Shown: positions 16,477 through 25,449, counted from the stretch's first letter. The stretch: DNA of 35,894 bases from Ferrovibrio sp. (GCF_029255545.1 NZ_JANLJJ010000033.1:22161-58054), one strand, 5' to 3'. The notes: generated by a model from the letters alone, not told the origin. A program made the numbers and translations.

Positions 16477-17579
16477 CCTCCATCGCGTGTGACACAGTCA
16501 TTGTTGGCGGCGGCGTGGTGGGATTGTCGATCGCCTATGGTTTCGCCAGACGCGGAGATCGGGTAGCGGTACTGGACGAAGGTGATGTCGCTTTCCGGGC
16601 TGCACGTGGAAATTTCGGTCTGGTCTGGGTGCAGGGCAAAGGCGCTAAAAATCCGGATTACGCTCGCTGGACCATGGCGGCGGCGGCGCTGTGGCCCGCT
16701 TTCGCGGAGGAATTGGCGGCCCAGGCAGATACCGATCTGCAGCTCTGCCAGAATGGCGGGCTGAGCATTTGCCTGAACCAGAGCGAGCTTGAGACGCGCG
16801 CGAGCGAACTGCAGGCGTTGCGTACGCAGTTGGCCTCGAATTACCCCTTCGAGGTGCTCGACGCCAAGGCGCTCCGCGGGCTGGTCAGCGAGGTGGGGCC
16901 GGAGGCCGTGGGGGCGATATATTGTCCACTTGATGGGCATGTCAGCCCGCTGCGCTTGTTGCATGCTCTGGTGACCGGTATTCAGGCGCGCCGCGGAACC
17001 CTCCTGCCTGGGCATACGGTGGAGAACATTATCCCCAGAGGCGGAGAATTCGAGATGCAGGCTGGCGGCAAGCGGTTCAGCGCTGGCCGGGTTGTGCTCG
17101 CCGCCGGTCTTGGCAATCGCGCCCTGGCGCCGATGGTCGGCTTGAATGCGCCGGTAAAACCCGTGCGGGGCCAGATTCTGGTCAGTGAGCGCATAAAGCC
17201 GTTTCTGCGGCTGGCCACGCTGACAGTCCGGCAGACAGGCGAGGGGGTCGTGCAGATCGGCGATTCAAAGGAAGATGTGGGGTTTGATGATTCCACAACT
17301 ATTGATCAGCTGGCGCATATTGCTCATCGGGCGGTGCGCTGTTTCCCGAAATTGCAGAATGCGAACCTAGTGCGTTGCTGGGGTGCGCTGCGGGTAATGA
17401 CGCCAGATGGCTATCCGATCTACGAGGGTTCGGCAGAATACCCCGGCGCTTATGTAATCACGTGTCATAGCGGGATCACACTTGCCGCAGCTCATGCAGG
17501 CCCTCTGGTGGAATGGATGCTGGGAAGAGCGCGTTTTTCCGATATCGGTGGCTTTGGGGCAGAGCGATTTCATGTTTAA
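16473..17579 (+). CDS. FAD-dependent amine/opine oxidase, DAO-family catalytic subunit
   Basis: The 368-residue D-amino-acid-oxidase-family flavoprotein opens with the FAD Rossmann motif VIVGGGVVGLSIAYG (residues 9-23). The GxxxPxxG-like KPVRGQILVSE and the C-terminal GAYVITCHSGITLAA match DAO enzymes such as HcnC, OoxB/NoxB and D-hydroxyproline dehydrogenase subunits. These oxidise a secondary or primary amine to an imine. Next to HcnA- and HcnB-like genes it should be the substrate-oxidising subunit of a heteromeric complex. No signal peptide is seen. It overlaps the permease upstream by 4 bases and the [2Fe-2S] gene downstream by 8. Confidence 0.9.
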   Translation: MTSIACDTVIVGGGVVGLSIAYGFARRGDRVAVLDEGDVAFRAARGNFGLVWVQGKGAKNPDYARWTMAAAALWPAFAEELAAQADTDLQLCQNGGLSICLNQSELETRASELQALRTQLASNYPFEVLDAKALRGLVSEVGPEAVGAIYCPLDGHVSPLRLLHALVTGIQARRGTLLPGHTVENIIPRGGEFEMQAGGKRFSAGRVVLAAGLGNRALAPMVGLNAPVKPVRGQILVSERIKPFLRLATLTVRQTGEGVVQIGDSKEDVGFDDSTTIDQLAHIAHRAVRCFPKLQNANLVRCWGALRVMTPDGYPIYEGSAEYPGAYVITCHSGITLAAAHAGPLVEWMLGRARFSDIGGFGAERFHV

Positions 17580-17880
17580 GCGGATGCAATCACCGGTCGC
17601 GCCGGAGCAGGACGGCTTTGAGCTCTGTGTTGATGGCACGCCGATCACCGCCCAAAATGGTGAAACCGTGGCGCTAGCCATGCTCAATGCGGGAATAGTT
17701 CCATTCCGGCACACGGCGGTGTCGGGACAGGCGCGGGCCCCTCTTTGCCTGATGGGTGTATGTTTCGACTGCATGGTCGAGATCGATGGCCGACTTGTTC
17801 AGTCCTGTATGGTGGATGCGCGACCCGGCATGCGTGTGACATTGCTGACCGGCGCCCGGGATATCGGAGCGGCGGAATGA
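17572..17880 (+). CDS. [2Fe-2S] ferredoxin-like subunit (HcnA-type)
   Basis: The 102-residue protein has a plant-type [2Fe-2S] arrangement: Cys59, Cys64, Cys67 and Cys79 (CLMGVCFDC and then QSCMV). HcnA/OoxA-N-type small subunits carry electrons between the DAO subunit and the second flavoprotein. ATG 17572 overlaps the DAO stop by 8 bases, and the gene ends in an ATGA overlap with the HcnB-like gene. In some relatives this domain is fused to the large subunit; here it is separate. Electron transfer rather than catalysis is the likely job. Confidence 0.9.
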   Translation: MFKRMQSPVAPEQDGFELCVDGTPITAQNGETVALAMLNAGIVPFRHTAVSGQARAPLCLMGVCFDCMVEIDGRLVQSCMVDARPGMRVTLLTGARDIGAAE

Positions 17881-19289
17881 CCACGCGGGAATGCGATCTG
17901 CTGGTAATTGGCGGCGGGCCCGCCGGAATGGCAGCGGCCAATGCCGGTGCCGCGCTTGGCCTGAAGACACTGCTGATGGATGAGCAGATGCAGGCAGGTG
18001 GCCAGATATACCGCAACATCAACGGTGTATCCGGCCATCTCGGCGCGCTGTTGGGTCCGGACTACCTGCATGGCAGGGAACTGGCGGCACGATTGCGGGG
18101 TAGCGCAGTCGAAACGCATTTCGGTACGCTGGTATGGGAGGTCACGGCCGACCGCGAGGTCAGCGCGCAGAAGAACGGGCAATCGTTTCGCTTGCGCGCG
18201 AAGCAGATCATCGCCGCAAGTGGAGCGATGGAACGTGCATCGCCAGTCCCCGGCTGGACTTTGCCGGGGGTGATGAATGCCGGCGCGGCACAGATTGCTC
18301 TGAAAAGTGGCGCAAGCCTTCCGGCTGGCCGGGTGGTGCTGGCGGGCGGCGGACCTCTGCTGTTCCTCGTCGCTTGCCAGCTCATGGATGCTGGTGCCGA
18401 GATCACTGCCATTGTGGAAACTTCACCAGCGGCCAATCTGTTGCGGGCCTTGCCCCATTTGCCGACCGCATTGACGGCGCCAGCCTATCTGATCAAGGGT
18501 CTTTCCATGATGCGCAAGATCCGCGTCGCTGGAATACCTTGGTTCAGGCAGGCCTCGGCTCTCTCCATTGACGGCAGGCAGCAGGTGGAGGCCGTTCGAT
18601 TTCACTCCAGGGGGCAGGATCAGCGGATCGCTGCCGATGTCGTTTTGCTGCATCACGGTATCATACCGAATACCCAGATCGGGCGGATGCTGCGCATAGA
18701 GCATGCCTGGAATCAGGGGCAGTTGTGCTGGCATCCGATATTGGATTCCTGGGGCGAGACATCATCGCCCGGAATCAGGATCGCCGGTGATGGCGGCGGC
18801 ATTGCTGGTGCCCTGGCAGCCGAGGCCAGCGGAATGATTGCGGCTTATGGGGCCGCTTATACACTTGGCAAAATTACCGAACCTGAACGGGATCGCGGCA
18901 CCGCCATGATGCGGCGGCTGCTCGATCGGCATCGCCGCATCCGGCCCTTTCTGGATGCCCTATATCAGCCACCCGAATGGCTGCTTCAACCATCCGATGA
19001 CGTTGTCGTCTGTCGATGTGAGGAGGTGACGGCCGGCCGGATCCGGAAGATGGCCAGTCAGGGCTGTACCGGGCCGAACCAGACCAAATTCTTCAGCCGC
19101 TGCGGCATGGGACCTTGCCAGGGTCGCATCTGTGGGCTGCCTGTGACGCAGATTCTCGCCAGGGAACTGCGGCGCGATCCGGGTGAGGTCGGTGCCTATC
19201 GTATTCGACCGCCTTTGAAACCGATCCCGATCGGATCGCTGGCCGCCCTGGACAGCACCACGACAACAGGAGACGACTATGGGAACTGA
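17877..19289 (+). CDS. FAD/NAD(P)-binding oxidoreductase with BFD-like [2Fe-2S] tail (HcnB-type)
   Basis: The 470-residue protein starts with the dinucleotide motif LLVIGGGPAGMAAANAG. A second nucleotide-binding segment is VVLAGGGPLLF (153-163). A C-terminal BFD-like [2Fe-2S] domain has Cys379, Cys381, Cys414 and Cys419 (CRCEEV, then GMGPCQGRIC); Cys397 and Cys409 are additional. This is the architecture of HcnB, OoxA/NoxA and the alpha subunit of D-hydroxyproline dehydrogenase. It forms the second flavoprotein of the oxidase and passes electrons to the respiratory chain or oxygen. The start at 17877 is set by the ATGA junction. It overlaps ridA by 11 bases. Confidence 0.92.
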   Translation: MTTRECDLLVIGGGPAGMAAANAGAALGLKTLLMDEQMQAGGQIYRNINGVSGHLGALLGPDYLHGRELAARLRGSAVETHFGTLVWEVTADREVSAQKNGQSFRLRAKQIIAASGAMERASPVPGWTLPGVMNAGAAQIALKSGASLPAGRVVLAGGGPLLFLVACQLMDAGAEITAIVETSPAANLLRALPHLPTALTAPAYLIKGLSMMRKIRVAGIPWFRQASALSIDGRQQVEAVRFHSRGQDQRIAADVVLLHHGIIPNTQIGRMLRIEHAWNQGQLCWHPILDSWGETSSPGIRIAGDGGGIAGALAAEASGMIAAYGAAYTLGKITEPERDRGTAMMRRLLDRHRRIRPFLDALYQPPEWLLQPSDDVVVCRCEEVTAGRIRKMASQGCTGPNQTKFFSRCGMGPCQGRICGLPVTQILARELRRDPGEVGAYRIRPPLKPIPIGSLAALDSTTTTGDDYGN

Positions 19290-19638
19290 TATCCGGAGAA
19301 TTCAGACCAATGCCCGCATGAGCAAGGCGGTGATATGCGGCGGAATGGTGTTTTTATCCGGTCAGACATCCAGCGGGATGGCAGCAGACTCTCTGGACCA
19401 GCAGATGCAGGAGGTTCTGGGCCGCATTGATAAGCTCCTGGCAGAGGCGGGCAGTGACAAGTCCCATCTGCTGACTGCGACGATTTATCTAAAATCGGTG
19501 GCCGACTTCGCGGCGATGAATGTGATCTGGGAAGGGTGGATTCCGTCAGGGGCTGCTCCGGCGCGCACGACTGTGGAGGCGAGGCTCGCATCACCGGATT
19601 TGCTGGTCGAGATAACGGTTGCCGCACGGCTGCCTTGA
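19279..19638 (+). CDS. RidA-family imine/enamine deaminase
   Basis: The 119-residue YjgF/YER057c/UK114 protein has the conserved opening AVICGGMVFLSGQTS and the carboxylate-binding Arg in PARTTVEARLASPDLLVEI. Family members hydrolyse reactive imines released by amino-acid-transforming enzymes to the carbonyl and ammonia. As last gene behind an amine oxidase, it is placed to hydrolyse that oxidase's imine product. The ATG lies within the end of the HcnB-like gene, with AGGAG just upstream. It closes the operon, and no further plus-strand gene follows. Confidence 0.92.
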   Translation: MGTDIRRIQTNARMSKAVICGGMVFLSGQTSSGMAADSLDQQMQEVLGRIDKLLAEAGSDKSHLLTATIYLKSVADFAAMNVIWEGWIPSGAAPARTTVEARLASPDLLVEITVAARLP

Positions 19639-19765
19639 TCACAGCCAGTGGTGCTCCGCAGCCAATTCTGGTTGCTCCCAGGGTCAAAAGGTGGTGACCG
19701 CCAAGATACCCATTAATCGGATAATTTATATTATGGAAAATAAAGATAGTCGTTATTTCAGTACT
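19639..19765. other. Convergent intergenic region after ridA
   Basis: These 127 bases lie between converging genes. A 7-base stem with one G-T pair (GCAGCCA 19658-19664, loop ATTC, TGGTTGC 19669-19675) might stop transcription, but no T-tract follows. The right half, about 19705-19765, is strikingly AT-rich. No gene is seen. Confidence 0.3.
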
Positions 19766-20872
19766 TTACGCCGTAACCGCCAGCATGTGATTATCCCACT
19801 TCCACCCGGTGCTACTTTGCAATGCAGCGACCTTCAAGCCATGCTGCCAGGATGCGATGCGGCCCAGTCCGTTGCTGACAAGGAACCCCGCGCTATCTGC
19901 CTGCGCTGCCACGCCACAGACATCCGACATCCCGGCCGCTGCCAGATAATGCTGCTGGTCCATGTCCCACAGCACCATCCGGTTGCCGCGCGGACTGGTC
20001 ACCGCCAGCAGCCGGCCGCCATCATCCATGGCGGCGCTGCCGCAATACTGCCGCAGGCCGGCGCGCTGTTCCGGCGGTATTGGCAGGAACCGCAGCCCGG
20101 TGCGCTCCTCCGGCCCGCCATGCCAGGCCACTAGCGGCACTTGGTCGGTTTCGGGCCCCTCATACTGCATGGCGATGGCTACCCGGCCGTGCCGGTCGAT
20201 GGCGATATGACGGATGCTGAGCTGCCGCAGCTCATGGTCTGGCCGGACCTGCCGGATCAGCCGACCGGTGGCGGAATCCAGGTAGACCAGCGACGGGTTC
20301 ATATCCGGGATGTTCAGCTTCAGCCTGGGCATGCCGGCCAGCATCAGGATGCCGCCATTGGCCACCACCAATGTCCGGCCATCGGGCATCAGGCGGATTT
20401 CATGCGGGTCCAGACCGTGGGTCGGATATTCACCGATCCGGCGATAAGCCTGCGCCGCATCATAAATCCCGAGTACGCCTTCGCCTGTCGAGCCGACCGC
20501 CTCGGTGGCAAACAGCAGCCGTCCATCGGGCGTGAACGCGCCATGACCACAGAAGCTGCGATCACCGGTAGCAGCAATGCGATGCAGTTCTATGCCGTCC
20601 CGCACCGCGAACACCACGGCGTAATCACCCGGCCGGCGCGAGAATGCCACGGCGACATCGCGACTGCGTGCAAAGCCGTGGCCGCGCCCTGGCAGGGTAA
20701 GGCTGTAGCGGATCTGGCCTGCCGCATCGAACCCGGCGACACCAAAGCCGCCTCTGCTGCCATAGGCATTCAGATAGAGCCGCCCCGTGGCGGCCCTGGC
20801 GATCCCGGCCGGCAACAAGGCCGAGGTCGCCAGTAGGCCAATCGCTGTGCGTCGCGAAACGATGGCCGTCAT
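19766..20872 (-). CDS. DUF1513 family periplasmic protein (beta-propeller-like)
   Basis: The 368-residue protein begins MTAIVSRRTAIGLLATSALL, a twin-arginine-like signal (SRRTAIG) with cleavage near ARA|AT. The rest shows repeated blade-like segments such as GHGAFTPDGRLLFATEAVG, THGLDPHEIRLMPDGRTLVV and RHIAIDRHGRVAIAMQ, typical of DUF1513. Function is unknown. In other proteobacteria the family occurs with imelysin-like and DUF1111 genes, as here, and is thought to belong to an iron-related envelope system. ATG 20872 begins one base after the stop of the upstream imelysin gene. Confidence 0.88.
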   Translation of the reverse strand: MTAIVSRRTAIGLLATSALLPAGIARAATGRLYLNAYGSRGGFGVAGFDAAGQIRYSLTLPGRGHGFARSRDVAVAFSRRPGDYAVVFAVRDGIELHRIAATGDRSFCGHGAFTPDGRLLFATEAVGSTGEGVLGIYDAAQAYRRIGEYPTHGLDPHEIRLMPDGRTLVVANGGILMLAGMPRLKLNIPDMNPSLVYLDSATGRLIRQVRPDHELRQLSIRHIAIDRHGRVAIAMQYEGPETDQVPLVAWHGGPEERTGLRFLPIPPEQRAGLRQYCGSAAMDDGGRLLAVTSPRGNRMVLWDMDQQHYLAAAGMSDVCGVAAQADSAGFLVSNGLGRIASWQHGLKVAALQSSTGWKWDNHMLAVTA

Positions 20873-20873
20873 T

Positions 20874-21953
20874 TCAGTCACCATCCAGCGCATTGAAACC
20901 AACCGCAATCTGTAGCGCCGCGGGTAGGCGCTGCATCACCATGGTCTTCAACGCCAGCGTATCGGCGGCCAGCTTCTCGGCCTGTTTGCGTCCGGCATCA
21001 TCCTGCACCGCGCGTTCCAGTGGCATGGGCAGCGCTGCTGCCGAGGTTTGTGCGCGTGTAAAGGCATCGCGGATCGCTGTATCCAGAGATTTATCTGTGA
21101 CCTGCGTCGCAAAGGCCGTCGCATACAGATCGGCCGCTGCCGCCAGATTGCGCTGGATATTGCGTAGCGAGCGTTCGCTGCGCCAGGATTCCGCAAGGCG
21201 CGGCCGGGCATCGTCGGCCGAAGCGCCGAGCGGCCGGGCCAGCTTGTGATCAGCCGCCAGTTCGATCGCCGTATAGAGGCTCTTGAACAGGTCCAGCGTG
21301 GCCTCCTGGGCATCACGGTAGCGTGGATCGCTACCCTGCCCCGGGTTCAGCATCTGTGCGGCAAAGCCTTTGTCCGTCGCGCGCCATTCCTGCCGTGTTT
21401 CGCGTACCATGCCGTGCAGGTTTTCCGCGATTGCAGCCATATATCCGCAACGGAAAACCGCATCTGGGCCGGCCTGCAGCTTTTTCGCGTCTTCGCCAAA
21501 AATAATGCGCTCCAACGCCGGCAGGCCCTGAACCGCAACGCTGCCGCGGCCCAGGATATCGGCATCAACCGCCCCCTTGGCATGCTTGGCGATCAACTCG
21601 GCCATCTGTTTGCCGATGGTGTTGCGCGGATCGGGCCAGAAGGCGAAACGCTGGCTGCGGAAAAACAGATCAATCGGACCGAACCGCACATGCTGGATAT
21701 CCTGCCAGGCATCGGCTGTATCGTGATAGGCTTGCTGCAGCGTTTCGATCTTCCGCCCTGCGACCGGCGCAGCACAGAAAACCCTGACCGTCTGTTCCAG
21801 CTTTGCAGTTGCTGTTGCCAAGCCATCATAGCGCGGCAGGACGTGGCCTTCGACCGCGACGCGGTTGATCACATCATAGGTCTTTGCCTCAAGGGCCATT
21901 GCCGATTCCGGCAGAACCAACAGCAGGAACAACACCAGCCTTGGGCTATGCAT
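20874..21953 (-). CDS. Imelysin-family protein, second copy (GxPxxE variant)
   Basis: The 359-residue exported protein has a Sec signal peptide (LVLFLLLVLPESAMA|LEA). The body has imelysin-type helices: VEGHVLPRYDGLATATAKLE, HVRFGPIDLFFRSQRFAFW and a GLPALERIIFGED segment. In the other imelysin of this cluster the equivalent motif is GYHAIE, so here the His of GxHxxE is Pro. Imelysin-like proteins bind metal or take part in iron uptake; proteolysis has been claimed for some and doubted for others. It lies between the di-heme protein gene (13-base gap) and the DUF1513 gene (one-base gap). Confidence 0.88.
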   Translation of the reverse strand: MHSPRLVLFLLLVLPESAMALEAKTYDVINRVAVEGHVLPRYDGLATATAKLEQTVRVFCAAPVAGRKIETLQQAYHDTADAWQDIQHVRFGPIDLFFRSQRFAFWPDPRNTIGKQMAELIAKHAKGAVDADILGRGSVAVQGLPALERIIFGEDAKKLQAGPDAVFRCGYMAAIAENLHGMVRETRQEWRATDKGFAAQMLNPGQGSDPRYRDAQEATLDLFKSLYTAIELAADHKLARPLGASADDARPRLAESWRSERSLRNIQRNLAAAADLYATAFATQVTDKSLDTAIRDAFTRAQTSAAALPMPLERAVQDDAGRKQAEKLAADTLALKTMVMQRLPAALQIAVGFNALDGD

Positions 21954-21966
21954 GCCTGTCTCCGCG

Positions 21967-23406
21967 TTACAGCGAATTGATAAAGGCCAGCAGATCGGCC
22001 CGTTCCTGGCGATTCATGCCGGCCACGCGGTCGCGCGCTGGCTGCGCTTCGCCACCATGCCATAAAATGGCTTCCAGTACGCCTCGGGCGCGACCGTCAT
22101 GCAGCAGAAAATCGTGGCCACTGACCGTACGGGTCAGGCCGATGCCCCAGAGCGGCGCGGTGCGCCAGTGCCGGCCGCTGGCGCGGCTTTCCGGCCGGTT
22201 GTCGGCCAAGCCCTCGCCCATGTCATGCAGCAGGAGGTCGGTATAGGGCCAGATGGTCTGCTCCGATTGTTCAGGATGGGCCGCATCTGCCGCCGTCTGA
22301 TGGCTGGGAATGTGACAACTCGCGCAACCCGCCACCGCAAACAAAGCCTGGCCACGACGCACGGCGGGATCATCGGGTTTGCGTCGCGCCGGCACAGCCA
22401 GGTTGCGCGCATAAAACACCGTCAGATCAAACATCTGACGCGGCACTTCGACGCCTTCGTCCGGGTCGTCGCCCGTCGGCGCGTTCAGGCAGTCGCGTTG
22501 CGTCACCGTGCATTCGCCACGAGAGGCTTTGGGCAGAAGCGGCGTGGAGAGACCAAGATCACCGGCAAAGGCCTCCGCCGTCTGGTCGGCCACCGTGGCG
22601 GCGCCGGATTTCCAACCGAAACGGCCGAGCATCGGTTTACCATGGGCGTGACTCCACACCCGGTTGGGCAGGCCGGCGATACCATCGTGGTTGCCGTCTT
22701 CGGGGTCGGCGTGGCGCAGGATGTCGGCTTCCGGGATCATCTCCAGCAGTCCGAGGCCGATCATCTGCGGTGTCACCCGCGGCGAGATCATGGTTTGTGG
22801 ATGCAGAGGCCCATAATTCAGGTCCGCGATGCTGTAGTCTGGCTTGCGCAGCATGACCGTTTCGCCATCGGCGAACTCGACTTTTACGTCACTGTATCGA
22901 ATCTCCATGCGGCCCTCGGCCAGCAGGCCCTGCACGGAAAAGGTCTGTAGCTGCGTGCCATAGGTCGGCTCCGGCGTCACCGCGCGGATGAAGGATTCCA
23001 GCGCCTGCCGGTCTGCTTGGCCCTGCGGCAGGATGCTGAGACGCAGGAACATCGACCCCGCCGCTTCGCCCTCGGCCGGCGGCCGGCCACGGCCATCCTT
23101 CAGATGACAGGACTGGCAGGAGCGCGCGTTATACAGCGGGCCAAGGCCATCCGACGACGTGGTCGAGCTTGGCGACGATGCCCAGAGCTTGCGGAAAATC
23201 CCATCGCCGATCTTGAAATCGAGCTGCCGCTCGAACCGCATGTTGGCGGAAGGATGGGAAAAGACCGAGCTGTTGAGCGGCTTGGTAACCGTTGCATCGC
23301 CGCCAGGGCGTCGTTCATCGGCGCCGGCTGGGACCGCCAGAACCGTCGCAAGGGCGACGATGCCGGCACCCGCGATCTTACTTCTTGCCGACCTTATCGG
23401 GCGCAT
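21967..23406 (-). CDS. Di-heme DUF1111 oxidoreductase-like c-type cytochrome
   Basis: From ATG 23406 the protein is 479 residues with an N-terminal signal peptide (IVALATVLAVPAGA). Two c-type heme sites are present: CQSCH (97-101, within GPLYNARSCQSCH) and CASCH (361-365, within GQALFAVAGCASCH). The order and spacing fit the DUF1111/'thiol oxidoreductase' family, distantly related to di-heme peroxidases and MauG. It should be periplasmic and need the cytochrome c maturation system. Sitting between two imelysin genes, it might change metal oxidation state, but no activity can be read from the sequence. It overlaps the upstream imelysin gene by 29 bases. Confidence 0.92.
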   Translation of the reverse strand: MRPIRSARSKIAGAGIVALATVLAVPAGADERRPGGDATVTKPLNSSVFSHPSANMRFERQLDFKIGDGIFRKLWASSPSSTTSSDGLGPLYNARSCQSCHLKDGRGRPPAEGEAAGSMFLRLSILPQGQADRQALESFIRAVTPEPTYGTQLQTFSVQGLLAEGRMEIRYSDVKVEFADGETVMLRKPDYSIADLNYGPLHPQTMISPRVTPQMIGLGLLEMIPEADILRHADPEDGNHDGIAGLPNRVWSHAHGKPMLGRFGWKSGAATVADQTAEAFAGDLGLSTPLLPKASRGECTVTQRDCLNAPTGDDPDEGVEVPRQMFDLTVFYARNLAVPARRKPDDPAVRRGQALFAVAGCASCHIPSHQTAADAAHPEQSEQTIWPYTDLLLHDMGEGLADNRPESRASGRHWRTAPLWGIGLTRTVSGHDFLLHDGRARGVLEAILWHGGEAQPARDRVAGMNRQERADLLAFINSL

Positions 23407-24655
23407 CAAGACTGTCTGACCCTTCGAATGTGGCATTCAGTTCCAGCGCGGCAACCAAGCGCTCCAGCGTCTTCGTCTGGTCGGTCAGCCGGTCGATGCC
23501 GGCCTGTATCAGGGTGCTACCCTCTGCATTCCCCTCGCCGATCATCTGGTCATAGGCTTCCCTGGTCTCGGCGCGCTGCCTGATCGCGCTGAAGGCATCG
23601 ATGGTCGCCTTCAGCTTGCCGCGCATCTCGGTATCCAGCTCCGGGGCGACCACGCGCACCAGATGCGTCAGGCCCAGCCCCTTTACTAGGCTTCCATTGA
23701 TCCGTTTGTATTCGCCGCCATAGACATTCAGCATGCCTGCCACGTCGTAATAATGCGCATTGTGTGTGTTGTCAGAGAAGCAGTCATGCTCCTCCTCGGG
23801 ATCGTGCAGCAGCAGTCCAAGCTTCATGCGTTCGCCGGCCAACTCACCGTAAGACAGGCTGCCCAGGCCGGTCAGGATCGCGCCGATGCCGGCATCCAGG
23901 CTTTTCTCGGTTAGCGCCTTGCGCGCCGCGCCATTAGTCTGCCACTGCCTGGCCATCCAGGCCAGATCGTCAACCAGCATCTGGGTTGCCACGGTCAGAT
24001 ACTGGCCGCGACGGTCGCAATTGCCGTTGGTGCAGCCCTGCTTTGCATAATCGGTCCAGGGCCGGTTGCCGGCACCTGGACCGGTGCCGTTCAGGTCCTG
24101 GCCCCAGAGCAGGAACTCGATGGCGTGATAACCGGTCGCGACATTGGCCTCTACGCCGCCGACTTCATGCAGCTTGCGCAGCAGCTTCCAGTCGATTTTC
24201 GCCGCATCCAGAACCTTGCCGCCAAACCTGATCTGCCTGTTTGCGATCACGTTCGCGGTATAGAGTGGATTCTCGTCGGATTCCTCGCCATAGCGGCCGG
24301 CATCGACATAGTCGATCAGGCCCTCGTCCAGCGGCCAGGCATTGACCCGGCCTTCCCAGTCATCAACGACGGCATTGCCGAAGCGGTAGACCTCGCTCTG
24401 CATGTAAGGCACGCGCGAGGCAATCCAGGCTTCACGCGCCGCCTTGAGGCTGGCTTCCGACGGGGCCGCGATCAGGGTGGAGACAGCCTTTTGCAGGCCG
24501 CGTGCCGAGGTCAGCGAGTCCTCGTAGATTGCCTGGGCGATATCGCCATAGGTTTTCAGGACCGCCGACTTGGTTGCATCCTGTCCTGCGGCGGAGGCAT
24601 TTCCGGCTGCAAACAGTCCCAGTGCGAAAGCCAGCGCGATGGCAATGCGATGCAT
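23378..24655 (-). CDS. Imelysin-family (M75) periplasmic protein
   Basis: The 425-residue protein has a signal peptide (IAIALAFALGLFAAGNASA|AG). The hallmark GxHxxE is present as GYHAIEFLLWGQD at about residues 175-187. DDWEGRVNAWPLDEGLIDYVD and HNAHYYDVAGMLNVY are further family landmarks. It is close to the IcmP/IrpA type implicated in iron acquisition in Pseudomonas and cyanobacteria. ATG 24655 has GGGGAAGAG upstream, better than the earlier in-frame start at 24682. It follows tonB by 23 bases, which ties the imelysin block to the TonB energy system. Confidence 0.93.
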   Translation of the reverse strand: MHRIAIALAFALGLFAAGNASAAGQDATKSAVLKTYGDIAQAIYEDSLTSARGLQKAVSTLIAAPSEASLKAAREAWIASRVPYMQSEVYRFGNAVVDDWEGRVNAWPLDEGLIDYVDAGRYGEESDENPLYTANVIANRQIRFGGKVLDAAKIDWKLLRKLHEVGGVEANVATGYHAIEFLLWGQDLNGTGPGAGNRPWTDYAKQGCTNGNCDRRGQYLTVATQMLVDDLAWMARQWQTNGAARKALTEKSLDAGIGAILTGLGSLSYGELAGERMKLGLLLHDPEEEHDCFSDNTHNAHYYDVAGMLNVYGGEYKRINGSLVKGLGLTHLVRVVAPELDTEMRGKLKATIDAFSAIRQRAETREAYDQMIGEGNAEGSTLIQAGIDRLTDQTKTLERLVAALELNATFEGSDSLDAPDKVGKK

Positions 24656-24678
24656 GACAACTCTTCCCCTGGACAAGC

Positions 24679-25443
24679 TCATTTCAAGAAAAACTGGATC
24701 GGCACAACCACGTCTAGGCTATTCTTGCCCAGGGTTGCCGGGATCGGCGGCAATGGCGATGCCTTGGCAATCATGCGCTCAACGGCATCATCGAGCGCGT
24801 CATGGCCTGAACTGCGTTCAATACGATGGCGTGTGACGCGGCCCTGCTCATCGATGGTGAAGCGCAGATGCGTTACGCCTTCCATGCGCCGCAACTGGGC
24901 TCGACGCGGATATTCCTTGTATCGTTCCAGCCAGGCCAGCAGGGTCGCATAATAATTTGCTTCTGCGTTCGGATTGGCCACGACGCGCGGCGCCGCCATG
25001 ACTGGTCCGGATGGTGCCGGCGGAGCGGCCGCTACCTGCGTTCTGACCGGCGCCGGTTCGGCGGCTGGCGGCGGAGCCTCGACTGGCTTGGTCACAGGCT
25101 CGGGTTGCGGCTTGGGCGGTTGTGGTTTTGGCGAACGCTTGACCACCGGTTTTGGTTTCGGCGGCAATACCGGTTCGACATCCGATTCCGTTGTGGTCGA
25201 GGTGATCAGCTCCGGTTCCTTGACCAGTTCCGGTGGCGGCGGAGGTGGGGCATGCTCGACAAAGGGCTGAGGCGCTGGCGCTTCTGCCGGAGGAGCGCTC
25301 GCCATCAGCAGCACTTCGACACCCTGGAGCTTTTCCTCGGCCACGATGGGCTTGGTAAAGAACGGCAGGCCGAACAGAAACGCCGCCGCGATCGTTGCAT
25401 GGGCGGCAACCGATACCATCCAGGATGAAACCTGCGTCTTCAT
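24679..25443 (-). CDS. tonB: TonB-family energy transducer
   Basis: The 254-residue protein has an N-terminal membrane anchor (MVSVAAHATIAAAFLFG) and a long Pro/Lys/Glu-rich spacer that spans the periplasm (about residues 50-155). The C-terminal TonB domain (about 165-254) includes YKEYPRRAQLRRMEGVTHL, FTIDEQGRVTRHRI and a terminal VVPIQFFLK. It conveys proton-motive energy from ExbBD to outer-membrane receptors. ATG 25443 is preceded by a weak ribosome site and lies 6 bases after the exbD stop, so coupling is likely. No TonB-dependent receptor gene is in the window, so its partner receptor lies elsewhere. Confidence 0.95.
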   Translation of the reverse strand: MKTQVSSWMVSVAAHATIAAAFLFGLPFFTKPIVAEEKLQGVEVLLMASAPPAEAPAPQPFVEHAPPPPPPELVKEPELITSTTTESDVEPVLPPKPKPVVKRSPKPQPPKPQPEPVTKPVEAPPPAAEPAPVRTQVAAAPPAPSGPVMAAPRVVANPNAEANYYATLLAWLERYKEYPRRAQLRRMEGVTHLRFTIDEQGRVTRHRIERSSGHDALDDAVERMIAKASPLPPIPATLGKNSLDVVVPIQFFLK

Positions 25444-25449
25444 CACGTG

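Noticed and set aside
22099-22950. Plus-strand open frame of 283 codons
   Set aside because: Antisense to the di-heme protein gene, whose heme motifs and signal peptide are clear.
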